Shown piece by piece: positions 46,788-57,825 of a stretch of DNA of 64,000 nt. A model generated the notes under the pieces. That model had not been told where the DNA came from and made no database searches. It saw nothing but the letters and a program-made list of their open reading frames with translations. Every line of letters begins with the position of its first letter. The stretch's first letter is position 1. This DNA comes from Protopterus annectens (taxonomy: Eukaryota; Chordata; Ceratodontiformes; Protopteridae), in NCBI RefSeq assembly GCF_019279795.1, contig NC_056725.1:1611701359-1611765358 (forward strand). Direction: 5' to 3'. The position numbers and the translations under genes were made by a program.

Positions 46788-47220
46788 CAAGTGTAGACAA
46801 CAAACCTTCCCAGTGAAAAATAAGTGGCCTAGAACCGAAGTACTTAAACCAGAACTAAGACACTTTCAGAATAGCAGACACAATAAGCTTTCAACCAGGA
46901 ATTCCCAACTTAGGTGTGTGTAGGCTATCCCCTCCTGCCACAAGATTTTATGCCACAAGCCTTCCTAATATAAAATAACTGGTTCATAGCCCAAGTGCTT
47001 ATAACTGGTTCATAGCCCAAGTGCTTAAACCATAACAAAGACACTTAGAACAACAGGCACAATAAGGATTCAGCCAGCAATTCCCAGCTCAGAAGGGCAG
47101 ATTCTACCATGTCCTCTCACAAGAGTGTAGACTACAAACAATCTTGATGTAAGACAACTAGCCTGAAGCCCAAGTGCTTAAACCAAAAGTAAGAGGCTTA
47201 AAATACCAGTTACAATTTAA
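46788..47220 (-). repeat. Tandem 5' monomers of the L1-like element, about 3 units of 100-180 bp
   Basis: Units start at about 46788, 46940 and 47119. They share CACAAG with GTAGAC-like starts, CCCAAGTGCTTAAACCA, CACTTAGAA-like, CAGGCACAATAA and CCAGCAATTCCCAGCTCAG blocks. The middle unit has a further exact internal repeat of TTCATAGCCCAAGTGCTTA. Their position just upstream of ORF1 on the element's strand matches the promoter monomers of other L1 families. Confidence 0.65.
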
Positions 47221-47251
47221 TGCAATATCAGACAGATGAGAGTGACGTCAT

Positions 47252-47480
47252 TTAATCTACCCATATACAGCATGCCATGGTTAGTAGGCCCTGAGTTATC
47301 TTGATGAGAAAGCCCTGTGGCCTGTCCAGCTGCTGCATGTGTCTGGGGAGGTTCATGCAAAAGAAATGAATATACTGTATTGCTGTTCTGATTAGTTTGA
47401 CTACAGTGCTGTCATACAATCCTGAGATCTGAATGTGATGGCATGTCTTACGATATACACCATATGTATTCAATGGAAAA
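47252..47480 (-). mobile_element. CR1-type LINE fragment, very decayed
   Basis: The minus strand has LIRTAIQYIHFFCMNLPRHM and QQLDRPQGFLIKIT, corresponding to SLIRPIIEYNAPFRMYLTRH and LQQLERPQKYLTKRI of the copy at 20 kb. It has no tail and lies just upstream of the L1 5' monomers. Confidence 0.6.
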
Positions 47481-49034
<1,554 letters not shown>

Positions 49035-51200
49035 CACACTTCCCAAAGATACAATACTGTAATGTTTTCATCAATATTGCAATGTAACGTCAGAGCTCCA
49101 AATCAGTGGCACCAATGGCCTGTTGTAAACTGTAATTATTATAACTGGAATATGCATATGTGCAATATATGCAGACATCAAGGATTGCTTGTTGCAATCT
49201 GTAGTGTTTTGTGCATCTGGTAGGAGCTGGGTAGTTTTAACTGATATTTGTTATGAGTTGGTAGTCTTAAAAGTGAAGGTAACAGAATAGAATCAAATAA
49301 TTGTACTAATGCTTTATATGTCACATATAAAGTTACTAATGTTCTCCCTTTTTTTCTCATCCCATCCCTTTTCTCTTATTTTTAATTATTTTTTTTTTTG
49401 TTTTTTCCCACAAAACAGCAGGGTAGCCATGTCTCACAGGATCCTCCTGCTCCACTCCACTGGCTACAGCACCACTGCCCAGCACATCTGCTGCCTGACC
49501 TAGCAGCACCCCACTCTGCTGCACCTGCAGTACCTGGCCCCTCAGGTAGTTCTGGCCTGCAGGATTGGCCAGTGGTTACCTCAGGAAGCAGTGGCAGTGT
49601 TGGTGATTTTATGAGCCATGATAAATTACCAGGGTTGGCGCATAGAATTGTGCATAGCACAATTGGTGCATGCCTACACCAGATGGAGACACTGTTCTCC
49701 ATTACTGTATTAAATAACACAAGGAGAAGCAGACATCAGACACTGCAGCCATTGGTGCAGTGATGTGACAGAGATGACAGTCCAGTGGATGATGACTCGA
49801 TTTTCATTGTCATCCAACTTGACATCCATGGGTTTGCGATGTCCACACCCTCACTCAAACCATGGAGTTCACAAACCTCTTGTGTCCTTCACTGTCCATG
49901 TCTTTTGTCTTGTTTGTCTTGTCTGTCTGCAATTGCTTCCCCACCTGTCAATGTAGCTCACCCAGACATTCATACATCCCTTCCCCAACATTGCACATTG
50001 ATTTCACTCCAAAATAAAATATGGTTACCTGTTCCACAAAAAAAAAAAAAAAAAAAAAAATGGTCTCAAACATAGCTCCCCATTTTGAGTATGTATCTTC
50101 ATGACCTTCATGACACACTAATTTCAGTCAAATTCTCTATACTAAAGATTGTGTTGTGGTTACCCCTCTCTCTGGAGGTGACAGTGTAAATTCATATAAT
50201 ATTTTGCATATATGTTTGTGTTTTATTCTTGAAGAAATGGATAGCTATTGTTCTTTCCTACATCCTTCCTGCACATTCTTCCCTTTCTTTCACTTTGTTC
50301 TTCCCCTTGCTTGCTGCCCATTTCACCACTTTCCTGAATTCCTCATGTCTTCTCTTTAAGAAATTATTGTGTGATGGTCCACATAGTGCAGTAATGCTCG
50401 GCTATGGCAAAACTAGTTATAAGTGCTATATACAGTTGTATTGGAAACCAGTACCATCTAGTCATATTTTAGAGACTCCATACCATCTGTGTCTCCTTAT
50501 GTGTACTTTGAGCGAGAATGGAAAGCAGGTGGTCCATCCAGCATAGGCGTGCACCCACAGTGCGGTGCACGATCCTAGGCACCATCCCTGGCAGTTCTTG
50601 TCAGGTGATAAACTTACCACTTCTGCCACTATTCCTGGAGGGAGCCACAGGCCTATCCTCTGGGTTGGAAATCCCTGAGGGGCTAGGTAGTGCAGGAGCA
50701 GGAGAGTGGGGGCTACCAGGCTGTGAACCTGATGTGCTGGGCAGTGGTGCTATAGCCAGTGGAGTTTGGGCAGATGGATCCCATGGGTCATGCATACCCC
50801 ACTGTGTTGTTGGAAAAAAACAAAAAAAAAGAGAGAGAGAGAGAGAGGAAAGGGTTGAAGTGAGAGGCAAAAACAGGGAAAACAGTAGTAACTTCATATG
50901 TGACATACAAACCATTGATACAATTATTTGACTCCATTCTGCTACCGTTACTTTAGTACTACAAACTCCTTACAAATGTCTTAATTACTTTTAAGACAAC
51001 CCAGTTCATAAAAGAGGCAAACTATAGTATAGATTGCAGCCACCAATCCTTGATATGTGCATATATTGCACATGTGCATGTTCCAGTTATACTGGTTACA
51101 GTTTACAGAAGGCCATTTGTGCCACTGGCATAGAGGTATGGAGTTACATTGCAATAAAATTTGAAAATCTAACAGTATTGTATATTTGGAAGTGTGTTTG
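49035..51200. repeat. Long inverted repeat, arms about 670 bp, centre about 820 bp
   Basis: The left arm (49035-49705) and the complement of the right arm (50528-51200) match in the same order over their whole length. Paired blocks include CACACTTCCCAAAGATACAA against CACACTTCCAAATATACAA, GCAATGTAAC, TTGTATGTCACATATGAAG-type, GCACCACTGCCCAGCACATC, and CCCCTCAGG to GTGCATGCCTA. Divergence is considerable (roughly one difference in five bases by eye), with small indels. No terminal duplication was recognised. Confidence 0.8.
50008..50062 (+). other. Polyadenylation-signal-like motif followed by a 21-22 A run
   Basis: AAAATAAAATATGG is followed about 18 bp later by an uninterrupted run of A, as in the 3' end of a retroposed transcript. 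It lies in the centre of the long inverted repeat. Confidence 0.6.
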
Positions 51201-52469
51201 TTTTTTGAACTCACAACTAACTACTTTCTAATACTGTATTCTTATTTTGTCCTACAGACTACTGCATGCATACTTTCCTTTTACAGTTTAGAGATGCACG
51301 CTCACTGGTATTTGAGAATATGGCATCATTGCTATGTGCTACAGACTAAGGCTTGCATAGTTTCTTTTACAGTTGAGATATGTATGCTCAATTTGATACA
51401 ACTGTATTAAGTACCACATAAGCAGTCTTAAATTTTAATGCTGCTACATTATTATACAAATTATTATTATTATTAAAATATTATTTAGATAGTGCTGTTC
51501 TGATGCATACATGCCGCATGCTTCTTGCATCCTTAACATATGCACAGTATGGGACTTAACATTTCAAGCTCGCTCCATTGCATGTGTGGAAAAAACAAAA
51601 CAGAACACCATTATGAATACCAGTCTTGACTACATTCAGCTCTTAACTCTTACAGTTACTCACTGAAATTGATACACATCTGTGGGGTGTCCCATGTACT
51701 AAATTTCCCAATCCAATGGTCGAGAGTATCCCACTTCATCATCCGGATTTCATCGAAGTAGTGTCTGCATTGCTCACAAGTACAGGAGATAACTGTAACA
51801 CTGGTCAAAGCCCTGGTGATACTATTTCAGGCTTCAGAGTTGTTTTCTGAGCCTGAATAGTCCTGCTGCAGCAACCAGGGCCCATGCAACTTAACTAGGA
51901 GTCCAACAAAAACTTTGAACTCCAGGACACCCCACCTCTGTGCCTGAAAGCGTACACCCTCACCACCAACACTTGACAAGCCTGGCATAGCTCAAGCTCA
52001 AAGTATAATGAGCATTTCCCACCAATTGCATTTTATATGCAGATGTTTTTCCACCATTTGCACATCTTGCACTTACTGAGAGTGTGCACATTTTGGTTTT
52101 GCAACATTTGAAAGCGTTGTGCATCTCTTAGCATTGGGCAAACACAGTAGGTGAAGATGTGCACTGCTGGGTATCATGTTTACGCGATGTTAAGTGATGC
52201 ATAACAGTGGCAAGCATTGCAGTTTCAAGATTATTTGTTATACAGGAACGTGTGTAAATGTGCTAGTCAATTGAATCATGCGTACAGTTCTCCTACACTT
52301 ACAGTTATTGCCACAAGGAGGTTGTTAAAACAGTTGTGCATGTAGCACTTCATTGGTATAGTCTGCAATCTCACAACAATAAAACAAAATTTGCACACCC
52401 TCTACTGGAATCCTGGACCATCTGCACTCCACACCTACACTTAACAACTGCTACCATGGGATTAATGAC
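51201..52469. other. Intronic sequence, nothing recognised
   Basis: May include the outer part of the unidentified element at 47.5-51.2 kb; no coding block seen. Confidence 0.35.
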
Positions 52470-52957
52470 AAAGAAGATTACCTCAAACAGAAGCCCTACG
52501 CAGACTGTCTCAAAAAACTCCAGCTTTACTCTGTCATATATCACCTACTCAGAGGTGATCTCTGTCTAACATACAAAGCTATGTCAAACCCAGAGCTGTT
52601 GGACAAGCTCCACATAAAGAAATCCCAATCCCTCCGAGCTAAACGCTCTAGGGACCTAAACCTTGTCACCACAATATACAGAACATGCTGGTGGGATAGA
52701 TTCTTGTCTCAGAGACTTCCCATACTCTGGAACAAACTACCTATCTATATCAAACAAAGCTCCTCATTAGCACTCTTCAAGAAAAATCTTGATGATTGGA
52801 TGGGAGATAGGAAATTCACCCTGGGAATCACTTCTGTGGCTCTGCTTGACAGGGGCACAGGAAAATAATTTTCTTGGGTGGCAAAAGCCAGGGTACCATT
52901 TGGCTAGGCTTACATAGGCCCTAGGACCAATAGCCTAGTACCTACCTATGAACCTAT
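52470..52957 (+). mobile_element. CR1-type LINE 3' end
   Basis: Reads through KKLQLYSVIYHLLRGDLCLT in one frame and then MSNPELLDKLHIKKSQSLRA, YRTCWWDRFLSQRLPILWNK and DRKFTLGITSVALLDRGTGK with a stop at 52868. The tail ends TAGTACCTACCTATGAACCT near 52950. One frameshift near 52575; otherwise well kept. Confidence 0.9.
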
Positions 52958-53214
52958 GATATGCCCTATCTTAGTAGTTATTGTAAAGTTCTTGTTAATA
53001 AATGTGTTTGTGTGATAGCAAATATTATTAATTGAATGCTTCCAGTTTATTTTTGCGGCTGTCTGGGTCCTGCCTACAACCTGGGTGGTCCATTCCTCTA
53101 CTTTGCGTGTTGCTGTGCTTCATATAAACCAGGTTAACACAGCTAAACACGTCTGTGCCAAGTGGTGCATTGTACAAACACTGGCCTCAAAAAAAAAAAA
53201 AAAAATTAAAATTA

Positions 53215-53485
53215 AAAGAAGAAAAGAGAGACTTCCAGAGCTTTGCAGAATGTCTAGATGCTTGCATCATATTTTTGGGCTGTTCCTTGTAAAATGTGTA
53301 GTTTACTGGGAAATCACTGAAGATTGAAGTTGATATATAACGACAGACATTTCTGTCTCGTACTTCATATCCTTCAGAAAATGCATGCTAACGCAAAGTA
53401 AATCTGTCCCTATTTTTGACTCTTTGCCCCCCCCCATTAATTTAGTGTTTGACCAGATTTCTTGCACTAAGTGGTTGGGTGGTAC
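53215..53485 (-). mobile_element. Short TIR element, family B, decayed copy
   Basis: The complement shows GCAAGAAATCTGG, GTCAAAAATAGGGACAG, GCATTTTCTGAAGGATATGA, AAACTACACATTTTA and CAGCCCAAAAATATGA, matching the copy at 21340 in order. The TIRs are eroded. An A-run lies at 53188-53205. Confidence 0.6.
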
Positions 53486-53744
53486 GATCCACATTCGTTT
53501 TATAGGTTTTGCTGCCAGCTAAACTGGTGTGAGCTGGGAAAACTTGCTTACGCCACGTGCTGCGCATCATTAATATTCATAGCATGATGATGCATGATGA
53601 GCAGTATCTCATACGTGAAAAAACTCCATGCAGGCTCTGTGTGGATCCTACACGGCATTTATGGAATCCCATCAATAGTTCGTCACGGTGTCGAGCAAGA
53701 ACAGAGAAAGCTTTTGGCTAGGAAGTCTTTCTGAATTGTTTGAA

Positions 53745-55045
53745 GGATGGGAGGGAGGGTGTTGACCTAATGGATAGACCTAATACATAGAGATAAGGAG
53801 TTCCAGGACTTAACAACATGGTATGAGTACAAACAATGTCCAGCATATTTGATAGGTTTGTGGACCGACAGGAGTTTTTGGTCATTGGATCATAATGACC
53901 GACTAGGAATATAGGTGTGTGGAATGTTATTTAGTGCTGAAAAAGCAGATGGATTCTGTATAATTTTATACATGGTAAGAAGATGTGTATATATTAATTG
54001 ATGGGGTAGTTCTAACCAATTTAGGACTTTTAGTGCTGTACAGTGAAAGGACTATTTGCTGCAAATTTAGCAACTTTGTTACAACATTGCTCAAGATTTA
54101 TTTTTGTAATGCTTGAAGGCTAGTAAGGATGGGAGCACCTTAAAGAAGTGTGGGGAGGAGATAAGTAGTGGCAAATGAAGTTTTAGTTGTGTCAGTGAGA
54201 ATGTTTTATGGGTCTATGCAGCATCAGTAGTTTCTGATGAGTTTTTCTTATGCAATTTTGTACATGCAGGTTGAATTTAAGATTATAAACCACTATCATT
54301 TCTAAGAAGTTACTAAGAGAAGTGACTTCAATGGCTGTATTATCTAGAGAGAAGGCTTTAAATTTTGTTTTACATGACAGAGAAATTTGTGGGGGAAAAA
54401 TTGCATAGTATAAAACTTCCTGAGTAATTTTCTTTGAAGTGTGCAATGTTGCCGGGACAATATTAAATTAGCGAACGCTTAGAAAAGCGAATGCTATTTC
54501 ATCGACCCCTTTTAAGCGAAAGCTTAAAATCTCGAACACCCAGAACAGCGATTTTTTTCACAGGGAAAAAAATCGCTGGTCGACAAAAAAAAAAAAACTT
54601 AAAACACTTTATAATGTGGGGGGCTTTGCCCCCCTCCACTTAAATATACCAACTCCGAGATCACACCACAGTGGAGGAAATGGTGAACTCCCGGAACTGG
54701 CCCAGTGATTTTATTCCCTGTGAAAAATATCGCTGTTCCGGGCGTTCGAGATTTTAAGCTTTCTCTTAAAAGGGGTCAATGAATTAGCGTTCGCTAATTC
54801 AATATAGACACGTTGTCAGATGTACAATTGACTGTGGAGTCATCTGCATAATTTATTAGGGAGGCTTATTGTATGGATGTGTGGAGGGTGTTGGTGAAAA
54901 TGTTAAAGAAGAGTAGAACAATGACAGAACCTTGTGGTACACCAGAGGTGACTAGGCGGTATGGTGGGAGGGAGGAGTTCCATTTTACTGACTGATACCT
55001 ATTGGATAGGGAGCTTTTGAACCATAGAAAGATGAGCTAAGAAAG
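53745..55045 (-). mobile_element. LINE RT fragment (CR1/L2-like), split by a TIR element
   Basis: On the minus strand from 55030 it reads LSNRYQSVKWNSSLPPYRLV, TSGVPQGSVIVLLFFNIFTN, NYADDSTVN near 54860-54830, then across the insertion KTKFKAFSLDNTAIEV, SNFLEMIVVYNLKFNLHVQN (54385-54250) and the C-terminal VVKSWNSLSLCIRSIH near 53815-53770. The order and motifs are RT palm to C-terminus of the CR1/L2 group, but the sequence differs from both families seen elsewhere here, so it is a third lineage. It has several frameshifts and no clear tail. Confidence 0.75.
54454..54811. mobile_element. Foldback-like inverted-repeat element (copy 3)
   Basis: The left end GGGACAATATTAAATTAGCG pairs with the right end read inward, GTCTATATTGAATTAGCG. 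Pairing continues for about 90 bp (GACCCCTTTTAAGCGAAAGC against GACCCCTTTTAAGAGAAAGC, then CTTAAAATCTCGAAC). The interior has a hairpin CGATTTTTTTCACAGGGAAA and the shared module (reverse orientation) at 54615-54678. Flanks ATGTTGCC and ACGTTGTC may be a decayed 8-bp duplication. It interrupts a minus-strand LINE directly after its YADD block. Confidence 0.8.
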
Positions 55046-55326
55046 ACATAATGAGGGTATTCATTGTAGAAGTAAGGATACACATAAATACTAAGAATTG
55101 TTTTACCCACAGACATGTAGTTATCACATTTTACAGGGCCACATGACTGGACAAACCTTCAGCTGTATGGAGGTGGTGATATTGCTTGCTTTTGTAGTTA
55201 TTAATGTGTGGGTATATACTGTATAACAAGGACCAATACAGTAATTTACTATCCAGCATACTGGGATGCAGCCACTGCATATCCTACGAATGACTTAAAC
55301 TATTCTAAGTTAACTTCCCATTAATT
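55046..55326. other. Intronic sequence, nothing recognised
   Basis: No coding block or repeat body recognised. Confidence 0.35.
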
Positions 55327-55696
55327 CATGCTACTTCTCATAAACTAGGTTGAGTTATCCAAAAATTAGTTGCACTTCATTCAGTTTCCTATATTGAGAA
55401 ACAGGACATTAAAATGCTTAAGAACAAACAACTTCTTTTCATAGAGGCAAACCTGTTGGTACTCCATCATGGTGGGGACTTCATGCACACACAATCCTAG
55501 CTTATACATATACATGCTACTTCTCATAAACTAGGTTGAGGTACCCAAAAATTAGTTGCACTTCATTTGGTTTCCTATATTAAGAAACAGGACATAAACA
55601 TGCTTAAGAAGAAACAAATTATTTTCATAGAGGCAAACCTGTCTGTACTCCATCATGGTGGGGACTTCATGCACACACAATCCTAGCTTATACATA
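55327..55696 (+). repeat. Tandem duplication, two units of about 183 bp
   Basis: Unit 1 at 55327-55509 and unit 2 at 55514-55696 both start CATGCTACTTCTCATAAACT and end CAATCCTAGCTTATACATA, with about a dozen differences. Confidence 0.95.
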
Positions 55697-57825
55697 CCAA
55701 CTCCACGCACACAAAACAATTGGGAAAAGTGACCCCTGTTTTGCACTGCACCACTTTCTTGCACAAAATAAATGCAGTTTTGCCAAGCTGTGATTAAAAG
55801 AAATTAAATAAAGTCTAGTTTTCAAACCAAACCTTGTCAGTGTATAGGTATGACATTGTAATACTGACATAAAAGTACACCAAGTATTTTTAAAGTATTT
55901 GTATTTTTAAACTGTTTAGAAGCACTGTGCACTCTGTCCTTTTCTGACCTTATCTTATGTTTCTTATAATAGCAGTAAGCAATGAATATGGAAGGCAAAA
56001 TAAAAGTTCTGTATCATTCCTGTGTCTCATCTACTGACAAAATCTACCTTATTATTTTAATGTAAAGAATTAACTAAGCAAATACTTAAGATGTTATGTG
56101 TACAATAGAGTAATCTGCATAGGTAAGGAAAGCTGTTAAAGTGAAACATAAGAAAGGGGACTGTAGTTATCAAACTGACTGGTCAATGTGAAATATATCC
56201 GTTTTGCTAACTAAAATCTTCTGTGGAAGTAGAGTATATTTTTTCAATAATATTGGTGCCATATTTAAGTTTACAATGAAAACAGAGTAGTTAAAATTTG
56301 TCGGCAAATGTCTTATTGAGACATGTTTAAAGAAGAGTATTTTTCCCCACTCCATAGTTCCTCCACCTTAAGGAAAGGACTCAGGGAAGGATAAACACCT
56401 TCCCCAACAGTAACTCTCAACATTTAGTATGATTAGATTTAATTTTCAGGCAGTTTGCCCAAAATATATAAATGTTATTATGGTATTTGACTGAAAATAT
56501 TTTGCCAACAGTCACAATGGCCTATTTTTTCCTGTCCAGGAATCTGTTATGAGCTCATCCAGTTATGGCATTGTGGCGAGTGTTGAGTGACAGGGAGCAG
56601 GCAGCTTTGTTGGTCCCGACTGGTGACCTATCCTCTCTCCTGGCTACATATCCCTCCCTTGTTTTGGCTCTTCTGAGCTCTGCTGTAGCTGGCCTATGAG
56701 GGGGAGCTTTCTTTTGCATGCAAAATTCCCATCAGTTCACAAATTAAATAACTCATGGCACTGCAGGATCAATAGGCTGAAATTCCCTCCAGTAAGCACC
56801 TACTGCTACCAGTGCACATCATCTATGCAGGGAGCCAGATACACCTCCCTCATACTAGCACAGTTGAGCCAGATGTGGCCATTCACTCCTATCCTCTTGT
56901 CACTCAAGTTACTATTCAAACTTGGGTCACCTATGACAGAATCAGTGCTTTATTTTTCTATGGCACACTGACGAATTCTGTGTACATCAGTGCTTCAGTC
57001 TTTTAGTCATCACTTCAACATCAGGTGGTCCAGTGCAAGCCATTTCCTAAGCTCAAAGCTTAGGAACCTTCCAATAAATGGCAATGATGCCTAGCAGATC
57101 TGCTGTATAAGGCAGTAAAATAAAATAGTTCAGTAATTAAATACATGTAAACTCCAAAAAGCAAAATGTTGGGGTTTAGATGTATTGAAAGAGACTTTAA
57201 GTTCTATCATCAGCAGAATTATTATGGAAGAAAAGACCTCTTAAATGTCGCAGTGGCAGTATTGTATGTAAATAACAGTTTTAAAAGCTCTAATTAATGC
57301 TATATTCTGTTAACAGTTTTTCACCTAGGACAATATGATAGTGGCTGACATCATTTAGTCGGTGGTATATGTGATTTAGTGGTTCATTGCAATATGATGG
57401 GGATATGCATAAAAAAATATATTTTAGTATTTTGCGTAACGTAGTACAAATTCCAGTTAGCATCTCCATACACAGTAGCCTTCTATTCTTTGAATGAGCC
57501 AGATTTATTTATGGGTTCTGTGTTAGGGTTAGCCACTCAATGGTGTAAAAATATGGCTCAAGGTGATTTGGTCGTGTTGACTACTGTTGCCAAAATGGGC
57601 ATGGCTATTTGTGGGTGATAAGTAGGCTGAGGATCTGGCCTACTCCAACCTACACCAGGGATCCATGATGATGGTGAGAGGGGTGTTTGTGCCACTATTG
57701 GCCAGTGTGAGCCCACCATAAACCCCAGCAGCCCTTAGCCAATAAGCTCCTGACTAGCCTGTGTCCAGTTGCCCAACTTGGGTTACCTGGGGTTTCTCTG
57801 TTGAGAGAAAGATGAACATAAAAAA
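55697..57825. other. Intronic sequence, no gene recognised
   Basis: The part at 57530-57825 may be the 5' leader of the RTE-like LINE that follows; the rest shows no repeat family or coding block. Confidence 0.4.

Larger units (their letters stand above)
38500..47225 (-). mobile_element. L1/Tx1-like LINE, old, with nested insertions
   Basis: On the minus strand, in order, are tandem 5' monomers (47220-46788), an ORF1 remnant (46745-46256), the ORF2 endonuclease (44515-43943), linker and RT pieces (41770-40463), and the C-terminal zinc-knuckle-like block (39178-38870). It is interrupted by an L2 on the opposite strand at 42070-43825 and by a CR1 3' end at 39650-40168. Many stops and frameshifts are present. 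The 3' limit is uncertain; no clear poly(A) was recognised. Confidence 0.85.

Noticed and set aside
50518-50931. 137-codon plus-strand frame in the right arm of the inverted repeat
   Set aside because: The opposite arm and strand also have open frames of similar composition; the Pro/Ser/Gly-rich translation matches no family I can name, so it is described only as repeat.
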